In this document: positions 50,298 through 57,408 of the stretch, one piece after another
How the letters are laid out: every line of letters begins with the position of its first letter
Position numbering within the stretch: position 1 is the first letter of the stretch
DNA from: Acidobacteriaceae bacterium
Lineage (GTDB): Bacteria > Acidobacteriota > Terriglobia > Terriglobales > Acidobacteriaceae
Direction of reading: 5' to 3'
Assembly: GCA_003139095.1 (NCBI GenBank)
Contig: PLHW01000041.1
Location: 124,261-188,260, forward strand
DNA length: 64,000 nt
The notes under the pieces: generated by a model
The model's database searches: none
Told to the model about the DNA's origin: nothing
Seen by the model: the letters and a program-made list of their open reading frames with translations, nothing else
Program-made: the position numbers and the translations under genes

Positions 50298-51818
50298 CTA
50301 TTTCATCACCGCCACCGACTCTCCCGCCGCAATCCGCTCCCGGTCCGGAGGAATCACCACATAGCAATTCGCCCGCGCCAGCGCCGCAATGTCGCCCGAC
50401 CCCTGCCACGCTGCCAGTTCCACCTCCGAATCTTCAAACTCGCCTGAAATAATCGCCGGCAAGAACCGCGTCAGCCCCGTCTTCGTCCGCACTTCTTTCT
50501 TCAATCGCGCCCGAAAAAAAACCAGCGGCTCCGGCCGCGCGCCCCCCAGCGCCGCGATCATCGGCTCCGCAAAAAGCCGGAACGTCACCATCGTAGAAAC
50601 CGGATTCCCCGGCAACCCAAAAAAATAGTGTGGCGCGGATACTCTTTTCCGCGCAGAACCCTGACCCGCGCGGGTGCCCCATCCTAGCGCGGCGTCTTTT
50701 GCCGCGTTAGGGTGGGAATTACTGCTGCCGGCCACGCATGCTCCAAAAACCACCGGCTTCCCCGGCTGAATCCGCGCCCCAGTGAAATAAAATTCCGCGC
50801 CCAACTCCCCGAGCACCTGCTCCACCAGGTCGTACTTCCCCATTGAAACGCCGCCCGTCATCAGGAGCAAGTCGCACCGGAAGCCCTCTTCCATCAACTC
50901 CCGCAATCGCCGCGGCTCATCCGGCGAGATCGCCAGCCGCACCGCCTCGCCACCCGCCTCTTCAATCTGCGCCGCCAGCGAATACGAATTTGAATTCCGA
51001 ATCTGGGCCGGTTCCGGCGCCACCCCAATCTCCACTACCTCGTCGCCCGTCGAAAGCACCGCCACGCGCGGCTTTCGAAACACCTGCACTCGCCCCTTGC
51101 CCACCGCCGCCGCAATCGCAATCACCGAGTGATTCAATCGCGCGCCCGCCTCCACCAGCGCCTGCCCCACCCGCGCCTCCGCCCCCTGCGCAACAAAATT
51201 TTCCCCGCTCCCAACGCCGTGCAGTATCTCGACAAAGCTGTTGTGAGCGCCACGTCCGGGGGCGTCCGACCCGAGGGTGCCCCATTCTAACGGCGCGTCT
51301 TCTGCGACGTTAGAGTGGGGATTTTCCTCGCCCTTCCTATCCGCCTCATCTCGCCCTTTTCCATCGGCGTCCTCGCGCGTATACTCCACCATCGCCACCG
51401 CATCTGCGCCCGCCGGCACCGGAGCCCCCGTCATAATCAAAACCGCCTGCCCCACACCAACCGCAAGCCCTTCCCCCAACTCGCCCGCCCTAATCTCTCC
51501 AATCACCTCCAATCGCGCCGGAACCCGCTCCACGTCGGCAGCCCGCACCGCGTATCCGTCCCGCGTCGCCCGCGCAAATGGAGGAAAGTCGCGATCGGCA
51601 AAAACAGTCTCCGCCAAAACCCGCCCCCGCCCCGCCAGCAGATCGACCACCTCAACCTCGCCCGCCGCAATGCCGCTAACCTGAGCCCCTCCCGCCTGAA
51701 CATCGCAATCAACCGCGCCAGCAGCCACGCCGGCCCGCACCCTCGTGGCATGTTCCTCCACAATGCGCCGCGCCTCTTCAAAACTCACCACGCCAACCGT
51801 TGAGACCGATGAAGACAT
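50298..51818 (-). CDS. moeA: Molybdopterin molybdenumtransferase MoeA with two in-frame palindromic insertions
   Basis: 506 residues, about 95 longer than the usual length of about 410. MoeA inserts molybdate into adenylylated molybdopterin. Core blocks: DRDFPPFARATRDGYAVRAA, IMTGAPVPAGADAVAMVEYT, VLSTGDEVVEIG, LLLMTGGVSMGKYDL and FFGLPGNPVSTM. Two inserts explain the extra length: about 152-197 (NPHSNVAEDAPLEWGT part) and about 363-402 (NSHPNAAKDAALGWGT part). They are similar to each other (11 of 16 identical) and coincide with DNA palindromes at 51280 and 50677. Catalytic blocks are intact, so the enzyme is presumably functional. It is the first gene of the Moco cluster. Confidence 0.9.
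   Translation of the reverse strand: MSSSVSTVGVVSFEEARRIVEEHATRVRAGVAAGAVDCDVQAGGAQVSGIAAGEVEVVDLLAGRGRVLAETVFADRDFPPFARATRDGYAVRAADVERVPARLEVIGEIRAGELGEGLAVGVGQAVLIMTGAPVPAGADAVAMVEYTREDADGKGRDEADRKGEENPHSNVAEDAPLEWGTLGSDAPGRGAHNSFVEILHGVGSGENFVAQGAEARVGQALVEAGARLNHSVIAIAAAVGKGRVQVFRKPRVAVLSTGDEVVEIGVAPEPAQIRNSNSYSLAAQIEEAGGEAVRLAISPDEPRRLRELMEEGFRCDLLLMTGGVSMGKYDLVEQVLGELGAEFYFTGARIQPGKPVVFGACVAGSSNSHPNAAKDAALGWGTRAGQGSARKRVSAPHYFFGLPGNPVSTMVTFRLFAEPMIAALGGARPEPLVFFRARLKKEVRTKTGLTRFLPAIISGEFEDSEVELAAWQGSGDIAALARANCYVVIPPDRERIAAGESVAVMK
50677..50717. repeat. Palindromic element inside moeA, copy B
   Basis: CCCCATCCTAGCGCGGC pairs with GCCGCGTTAGGGTGGGA (14 of 17) around gtctttt. Just to its left another hairpin GGCGCGGA-TTCCGCGC (near 50633-50664) may be the second half of a bipartite element. 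Confidence 0.85.
51280..51320. repeat. Palindromic element inside moeA, copy A
   Basis: CCCCATTCTAACG pairs with CGTTAGAGTGGGG (12 of 13, one G-T) around a 15-base loop. It shares GGGTGCCCCAT-CTA-CG and CGTTAG-GTGGG with copy B, in the same orientation and the same reading frame. Confidence 0.85.
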
Positions 51819-51965
51819 GCTGAAATCATACCCCGTCGTTGGGCGCCTCATGTCTCGCTGTGGTCCAGACATAGGCGGTTGAAAGGAATCGAATAAACAA
51901 AGAAACAGCGAGAAGAGTCAGCCATCCACCAGTCCCCATTGCCAGCCCCGCCGAACTGAACGACA

Positions 51966-52703
51966 ATGCATTGCGGAGCGATTGTGCAGACCCGATCAAC
52001 CGGCACTACCCTCTCAGAAACCCAAGCTCCACCGGCAGACACGGCCGCCTTTCAAAACGCCACCCGCATCCACGGAAGTTTCCTCGCCTCCGCCGAAAAG
52101 CGCGCCCTCATCTGGATGGCCGAGCGCATGCCGCGTTTTATCAACTCCGACCATCTCACCGCCATCGGCTTCGCCGCGCAGCTTGCCACTGGCGTTTGCT
52201 ACGCGCTCTCCGGTCGCGACCGTCGCATGCTTCTCGTCGCCATCCTCTGCCTCGCCATCAACTGGCTCGGCGACAGCCTTGATGGCACGCTCGCCCGCGT
52301 TCGCCAACAACAGCGGCCTCGCTATGGCTTTTATGTCGACCACATGATCGACTCCATCGGCGCCACCGCCATGATGCTCGGCATCGCGCTCTCCGGCTAC
52401 ATGCATCCCGTAATCGCCATCGGTTTGCTCATCGCCTTCCTGCTTCTCTCCATCCAGTCCTATCTCGCGACTTACACCATCGGCGAGTTTCATCTCTCCT
52501 TCTGGCGATTCGGTCCCACCGAACTCCGCATCCTCCTCGCCACCGGCAACCTCGCTCTGTTTCGCTGGGCTTGGGTCATTCACGGCCGTTATCGCCTCTT
52601 CGATATCGGCGGCGCCATCGGCCTGGCCGGTATGTCGCTCATGCTGATCGTCGCGACTCTCCAGAACACAATCCGCCTTTATCGCGAGGAAAGAATCAAG
52701 TGA
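51966..52703 (+). CDS. CDP-alcohol phosphatidyltransferase family protein
   Basis: 245 residues, six predicted membrane helices. The full motif D-x2-D-G-x2-A-R-x8-G-x3-D-x3-D is present in GDSLDGTLARVRQQQRPRYG then FYVDHMID (about 100-130). These enzymes displace CMP from a CDP-alcohol or CDP-lipid with an alcohol; the acceptor cannot be told. RFINSDHLTAIGFAAQLATG in front resembles the branch found with polyprenyl- or inositol-lipid genes. It overlaps the GtrA-like gene by four bases, suggesting a shared job in lipid-linked sugar chemistry. The first 30 residues look unstructured, so a later start is possible. Confidence 0.85.
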   Translation: MHCGAIVQTRSTGTTLSETQAPPADTAAFQNATRIHGSFLASAEKRALIWMAERMPRFINSDHLTAIGFAAQLATGVCYALSGRDRRMLLVAILCLAINWLGDSLDGTLARVRQQQRPRYGFYVDHMIDSIGATAMMLGIALSGYMHPVIAIGLLIAFLLLSIQSYLATYTIGEFHLSFWRFGPTELRILLATGNLALFRWAWVIHGRYRLFDIGGAIGLAGMSLMLIVATLQNTIRLYREERIK

Positions 52704-53185
52704 GCGGCGGCGATGGCGGTCGTGGCGAAAGTTATAAGGCGACCGCTCCGTCAGGAAATGCGCGCCACGAAAAAGAACCCGCCCGCCAAAGTCTTCTCCG
52801 CTGGCTTAAGTTCAACTTCGTCGGCGGAATCGGAATCGTAGTCCAACTCGCGGCCCTGGCCCTGCTCCGCTCCGTGCTTCATCTCAACTACCTGCTCGCG
52901 ACCGCGCTCGCCGTCGAAACCGCCGTCATCCACAACTTCCTCTGGCATGAGCGCTTCACCTGGAAGGACCGCCCCTCCGCCCACCGCCTGCAATCACTCG
53001 CAAGGTTCGCCAAATTCAACGCCACCAACGGCGCCATCTCAATCCTCGGCAACCTGCTCATCATGCGCGCCCTCGTCGGCCAGTTCAAAATGAACTACAT
53101 GATCGCCAACCTCATCGCCGTCACCATCTGCTCGCTGATAAATTTCCTGCTCAGCGACTGGGTTGTCTTCGAGCATTCCCCATGA
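52700..53185 (+). CDS. GtrA-like membrane protein
   Basis: 161 residues with four membrane helices: LLRWLKFNFVGGIGIVVQLA, NYLLATALAVETAVIHNFLW, NATNGAISILGNLLIMRALV and MIANLIAVTICSLINFLLSD. The blocks KFNFVGGIG, NFLWHERFTW and NFLLSDWVVF are diagnostic of the GtrA/DPMS3 family, thought to flip or stabilise polyprenyl-phosphate sugars. The GTG start overlaps the stop of the CDP-alcohol transferase gene. No glycosyltransferase is adjacent. Confidence 0.88.
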   Translation: MSGGDGGRGESYKATAPSGNARHEKEPARQSLLRWLKFNFVGGIGIVVQLAALALLRSVLHLNYLLATALAVETAVIHNFLWHERFTWKDRPSAHRLQSLARFAKFNATNGAISILGNLLIMRALVGQFKMNYMIANLIAVTICSLINFLLSDWVVFEHSP

Positions 53186-53559
53186 AACCGGCGTGCCCAG
53201 AGCCACCCGGCTGGGCGTCCCTGCGTAACCGCCTCCGCCCCCTCCGTAACGCTTTTGGGGTTACGCCGCCGCCCGATCCGAGTTATAATTTAGGCAGTAT
53301 TTATGCGCCTCAAAAGCTCCATCTCGGCCACTTGCTGGATCGAGGGACGCGCCTGTCCTCGCAGGTATTTGTCCGTTCTGCCTTCTCACGTCCGCGCCAA
53401 CCTCTTCGGCAGCGACTAATTCTCTCCTTCGATTTTTCTGGGTTGCTCAAAGCTCATAGCTCGCGGCTCGAAGCCGTTCCATCGCTTCCCAGCCGCCAAT
53501 CATGCAACCGGGTCCGATCCATCCACGGCCCTTCGCTCACGAAATCAGGAGAACCTGCC
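53186..53559. other. Leader region of the class III aminotransferase gene
   Basis: No gene is supported here. A consensus -10 TATAAT lies at 53284-53289 with a poor -35 (TTACGC, 53261-53266) 17 bases upstream. A CGTAAC-GTTACG hairpin precedes it (about 53245-53265). A GCTCATAGCTCGCGGCTCGA word array lies near 53456-53475. The coding frame stays open through this region, but GGAG and homology put the start at 53560. Confidence 0.45.
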
Positions 53560-54918
53560 ATGACCACCAAAACCATGACCCTCGGCCCGAAGATCACAAC
53601 CGCTCTTCCCGGCCCCAACGCCCGCCGCGTCCTTGCCGGCGACGAAAAATTTATTTCCCCTTCCTACACGCGCTCCTATCCGCTGGTCGCCAAGCGCGGC
53701 CGCGGCATTGTCGTCGAAGATACCGATGGCAACGAGTTTTTCGATTTCTCCGCCGGCATCGCCGTCACCTCCACCGGCCACTGCCATCCCCACGTGGTCG
53801 CCGCCATCCAGAAGCAGGCCGCCGAACTCATTCACATGTCCGGCACCGACTTTTATTACGAGAGCATGGTCACGCTCGCCGAGCGCCTCTCCCACATCGC
53901 GCCCATGGCCGGGCCGCACAAAATTTATTACGGCAACTCGGGCACGGAAGCTATCGAGTGCGCCTTGAAGCTGGCCCGCTATCACACTAAGCGCCAGCAC
54001 ATCATCGCGTTCCTTGGCGCGTTTCACGGGCGCACCATGGGCGCGCTCTCGCTCACCGCCTCCAAGCCCCAGCAGAAGCGCCGTTTCGCACCCTTCGTGC
54101 CCGGCGTAACCCACGTTCGTTATCCGGATACGTATCGCGGCTGCGTTGGCGGACCGCAGGATACCGAGCAGTTCGCACTCGGCTGCGCCCGCTACATCGA
54201 AGACAAATTATTCAAAACCGTGCTCGCCCCCGAGGAAGTCGCGGCGATTTTTGTCGAGCCCATTCAGGGTGAGGGCGGCTACGTGGTCGCGCCTTCCATC
54301 TTCATGCAGGAACTGCGCCGCATCTGCGACAAGCACGGCATTCTCCTCGTCGTCGATGAAGTGCAGAGCGGCATGGGCCGCACCGGAAAATGGTTTGCCG
54401 TCGAGCACACCGGCGTGCAGCCGGACATGGTCTGCATGGCCAAGGGAATCGCGTCGGGCATGCCGCTCGGCGTCGTGATGACCAAGGCCGACATCATGGA
54501 CTGGGTGCCCGGCTCGCACGCTTCCACCTTCGGCGGCAACCCCGTCTGCATCGCCGCCGCGCTGGCCACTCTTGACGTGATCGAAAAAGAAGGCCTGCTG
54601 CAAAACGCGCACGACGTCGGCGGCCACATGATGAAGCGCATGGCCGAATGGCCGAAGAAGCACAAAATTGTCGGCGACGTTCGCGGCCGCGGCCTCATGA
54701 TCGGCGTCGATATCGTCAAAGACCAGAAGACGCGCGAAAACGGCAACGCTGAGCGCGACCGCGTAGTCGAACACGCTTTCGAGCGCGGCGTCCTCTTCCT
54801 CGGCTGCGGTCCCAGCACGGTGCGCATCGCGCCCGCGCTGATCGTCACCAGGGAAGAAGCGGATATCGCGGTCGATATTCTTGAAGACTCGATCGCCGCC
54901 GTCGAAGCCAATCTCTAA
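53560..54918 (+). CDS. Class III PLP aminotransferase (acetylornithine/4-aminobutyrate type)
   Basis: 452 residues from the ATG at 53560 (GGAG upstream). Blocks in order: GIVVEDTDGNEFFDFSAGIA, YYGNSGTEAIECALKLAR, AFLGAFHGRTMGALSLTAS, FVEPIQGEGGYVVAP, LLVVDEVQSGMGRTGKWFA with the cofactor-binding Asp, the Schiff-base Lys in CMAKGIASGMPLG, and STFGGNPVCIAAAL. The overall plan fits 4-aminobutyrate or acetylornithine aminotransferases; substrate specificity cannot be settled by eye. An ornithine/lysine/GABA role is the usual range. It is a single gene with its own leader and a hairpin repeat after it. Confidence 0.88.
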   Translation: MTTKTMTLGPKITTALPGPNARRVLAGDEKFISPSYTRSYPLVAKRGRGIVVEDTDGNEFFDFSAGIAVTSTGHCHPHVVAAIQKQAAELIHMSGTDFYYESMVTLAERLSHIAPMAGPHKIYYGNSGTEAIECALKLARYHTKRQHIIAFLGAFHGRTMGALSLTASKPQQKRRFAPFVPGVTHVRYPDTYRGCVGGPQDTEQFALGCARYIEDKLFKTVLAPEEVAAIFVEPIQGEGGYVVAPSIFMQELRRICDKHGILLVVDEVQSGMGRTGKWFAVEHTGVQPDMVCMAKGIASGMPLGVVMTKADIMDWVPGSHASTFGGNPVCIAAALATLDVIEKEGLLQNAHDVGGHMMKRMAEWPKKHKIVGDVRGRGLMIGVDIVKDQKTRENGNAERDRVVEHAFERGVLFLGCGPSTVRIAPALIVTREEADIAVDILEDSIAAVEANL

Positions 54919-54942
54919 TCGCGTAGCCGCGAAGCGGCGAAA

Positions 54943-54996
54943 GATTGCAGCCCGCCTGAGCTTGCCGAAGGACGCAAGCCGCGGGCTGCAATCGTA
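54943..54996. repeat. Intergenic inverted repeat after the aminotransferase gene
   Basis: GATTGCAGCCCGC (54943-54955) pairs with GCGGGCTGCAATC (54982-54994). The loop carries CTGAGCTTGCCGAAGGACGC, a sequence of the type seen in REP-like elements, with a nested CTTGC-GCAAG stem. No T-run follows. Confidence 0.8.
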
Positions 54997-55059
54997 AAGG
55001 CCGCCACCATGGGGGCTCTAACCCGAACGCGTAACGTCAAGACGTGGGAGCAATCGCCA

Positions 55060-55584
55060 ATGAGCGAGAACACATTACTCGAACTTTTCCACGGCAAAGG
55101 CGCTCACGCCGATCCCGTCGCTTGCATCGAAGACCTTCCCGCCGATCTCGCCGCTCGCAAAGTTCAAGGCTACCCGCACTCCATCTGGCAGATCGTCTTG
55201 CACATGAATTACTGGATGGATTACGAGCTGCGCAAGATCGCCGGAGAAAATCCGCGCAACCCCGATCACGCCATCGAGAGCTGGCCCGAGCATCCCAACT
55301 CCGCCAACGCCGCTGAAGCGACCGATGCGAATTCCCAATGGCAGAGCACACGCCAACACTTCATCGACGATCTCGCGCGCCTCGCTGCCCTCGCAGAGTC
55401 CGATGCGTCGACGCTCGATCGAATTGTTCATGATGTAAGCCCGCAGAAAACCGCGCGCCAATCCACCGTGCGCGCTACCCTCTGGCAGATCATGGCGCAC
55501 AACAGTTATCACGCCGGCCAGATCGCCCTCTTGCGGCGCCAAGCTGGCGCCTGGCCTCCACTGCGCGGCGGCGATACCTGGTAA
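55060..55584 (+). CDS. DinB-family protein
   Basis: 174 residues from the ATG at 55060 (GGAG upstream). A four-helix bundle of the DinB/YfiT-like family: helix 1 with LLELFHGKGAHADPVACIED, then HSIWQIVLHMNYWMDYELRK and TLWQIMAHNSYHAGQIALLR. The three histidines (in VLHMNYW, MAHNSYHAGQ) would bind one metal, as in bacillithiol- or mycothiol-dependent transferases of this fold. The thiol substrate is unknown. It is a single gene. Confidence 0.87.
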   Translation: MSENTLLELFHGKGAHADPVACIEDLPADLAARKVQGYPHSIWQIVLHMNYWMDYELRKIAGENPRNPDHAIESWPEHPNSANAAEATDANSQWQSTRQHFIDDLARLAALAESDASTLDRIVHDVSPQKTARQSTVRATLWQIMAHNSYHAGQIALLRRQAGAWPPLRGGDTW

Positions 55585-55691
55585 CGCGTCAACCTCGCTT
55601 ACCTTCGTCCCTGAAATAGACCAAACAGGCCGTGACGCCCATCACCGTGTTCCCGCGCCTCGGCCACTACCCTTTAGATTGGAGTCGCCGC

Positions 55692-56225
55692 ATGTTCGCC
55701 GGTCGCCTCACCCAAACCGCACTGCGCGCGCTCGACTGGTGGATCGCGAACACCTCGCCGCCCGCCGAATTGCCTGCCGACGCTCTCCCCGCGCACCTGC
55801 TCACCGGCCAGCGCGGCGAGGAAGCCGCCTTCTTCTACCTCCGCCGCCGCGGCTACATCATCGTCGCCCGCAACTATCGCTCCCCGCATCAACGCGGCGA
55901 CCTCGACCTCGTCGGCTGGGACGGAAACATATTGTGCTTCATCGAGGTGAAAACCCGCACCACGCGCGCCGTCAAACCCGCCCAAGCCGCCGTCGATCGC
56001 GATAAGCAGCGCGAACTGCGCCTTATGGCCCGCGATTTTCTCCGCCATCTGCCCGCCTCAAGCCGCCGCGGCCCGCAACCGGCCCGCTCTTCGCCCCCCG
56101 AAGTCGAGTGCCGCTTCGACGTGCTCGCCGTATACTATGACCACGGCTTCCGCAAGCCTTCATTCGAGCTGTTCCAAAATGCATTTCCCGTGTCGTACAA
56201 TCGTGGATTCGTGCCCTGCTATTGA
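55692..56225 (+). CDS. yraN: YraN/UPF0102 family endonuclease-fold protein
   Basis: 177 residues. GEEAAFFYLRRRGYIIVARN, then QRGDLDLVGWDGNILCFIEV and KTRTTRAVKPAQAAVDRDKQ form the restriction-endonuclease-like fold of UPF0102, with E-x-K (IEVKTR) as active-site-type residues. A long N-terminal piece (about 1-45) comes before. I chose the ATG at 55692 because GGAG lies eight bases upstream; a GTG at 55632 would add 20 residues. Function unproven; a role in DNA recombination or repair has been suggested for the family. It ends 13 bp before galT. Confidence 0.85.
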   Translation: MFAGRLTQTALRALDWWIANTSPPAELPADALPAHLLTGQRGEEAAFFYLRRRGYIIVARNYRSPHQRGDLDLVGWDGNILCFIEVKTRTTRAVKPAQAAVDRDKQRELRLMARDFLRHLPASSRRGPQPARSSPPEVECRFDVLAVYYDHGFRKPSFELFQNAFPVSYNRGFVPCY

Positions 56226-56238
56226 AAGGATTTAGTGC

Positions 56239-57282
56239 GTGCCTGAACTCAGAAAAGATCCCATCGTCGGCCGGTGGGTGATTATTTCGACAGATCGCGC
56301 CAAGCGGCCTACTGACTTTGTGCGCGAAGCGATGCGCATCAAGGGCGGCTTCTGCCCCTTCTGTTACGGAAACGAGTCGAAGACTCCGCCTGAGATTCTG
56401 GCCTACCGCCCAAGCACCAACGGAAACGCCCCGCAAAAGGACACTCCGGGCTGGACCGTGCGCGTGGTCCCCAATAAATTCCCCGCGCTCGGCATCGAAG
56501 GCAACCTGAACAAACAGGCCGAAGGCATGTTCGACAAGATGAACGGCATTGGCGCCCACGAAGTCATCATCGAAACGCCCGACCACAACATGAGCCTCGC
56601 CCAGCTCCCCTCCAAGCGCATCGAAGACGTGCTCTGGGCCTTCCGCGACCGCATTCTCGATCTTAAAAAAGACCGCCGCTTCAAATACATCCTGCTCTTC
56701 AAAAATCACGGCGAAGCCGCCGGCGCATCGCTCGAGCATTCGCATTCGCAGCTCATCGCCCTGCCCATTCTGCCCATTTATGTCGTCGAAGAGTTACAGG
56801 GAGCCAAGCAGTACTACATCTACAAAGAGCGCTGCGTCTTCTGCGACATCATCCGTCAGGAGTCCGACAACGCGATTCGCGTGGTTGGCGAAAACGATGA
56901 TTTCATCACGCTCGCGCCCTACGCTCCGCGCTTTCCCTTTGAAACCTGGATTCTCCCCAAGCGCCACGAATCCGCGTTCGAGAATTCGTCCTCGCAGATG
57001 TTCGAGAATCTCGCCAAGGCGCTCAAGCTCCTGCTGATGAAGGCCGACCGCGTGCTCGATAATCCTCCCTACAACCTGGTCGTGCATTCCTCACCCGTGC
57101 AGGACCCGACCAACGAGCACTACCACTGGCACATCGAATTCATGCCGAAGCTGACGAAGACGGCAGGATTCGAATGGGGCACAGGCTTCTACATCAATCC
57201 CACGCCCCCAGAAGAGGCCGCAAAGTTCCTGCGCGAAGCCAGCGTAGAAGATGTAGCGCCGCAAACGGTTGCCGCGCGGTAA
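56239..57282 (+). CDS. galT: Galactose-1-phosphate uridylyltransferase
   Basis: 347 residues, GTG start with AAAGGA upstream. It exchanges UMP between UDP-glucose and galactose-1-phosphate in the Leloir pathway. Zinc-type cysteines GGFCPFCYGNE (about 35-42), the nucleotide-binding ETPDHNMSLAQL, the catalytic His in LEHSHSQLIALP (the HxH-x-Q of the histidine-triad superfamily) and CVFCDIIRQE, then EHYHWHIEFMPKLTKTAGFE near the end are all as in GalT. Galactokinase and epimerase are not adjacent, so a broader hexose-1-phosphate uridylyl role is possible. Confidence 0.92.
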   Translation: MPELRKDPIVGRWVIISTDRAKRPTDFVREAMRIKGGFCPFCYGNESKTPPEILAYRPSTNGNAPQKDTPGWTVRVVPNKFPALGIEGNLNKQAEGMFDKMNGIGAHEVIIETPDHNMSLAQLPSKRIEDVLWAFRDRILDLKKDRRFKYILLFKNHGEAAGASLEHSHSQLIALPILPIYVVEELQGAKQYYIYKERCVFCDIIRQESDNAIRVVGENDDFITLAPYAPRFPFETWILPKRHESAFENSSSQMFENLAKALKLLLMKADRVLDNPPYNLVVHSSPVQDPTNEHYHWHIEFMPKLTKTAGFEWGTGFYINPTPPEEAAKFLREASVEDVAPQTVAAR

Positions 57283-57408
57283 GACACGCACGTCGCGCAA
57301 AACAAAAAAGCGCATCCCTATTGAGAGCACCGCCGCGGGCCGCCCAGCCCGTACCGGCAACGTTTCGACTCTATCGTGAGTGGAATCGCGAGCAGCGCGT
57401 TCTTGTCC

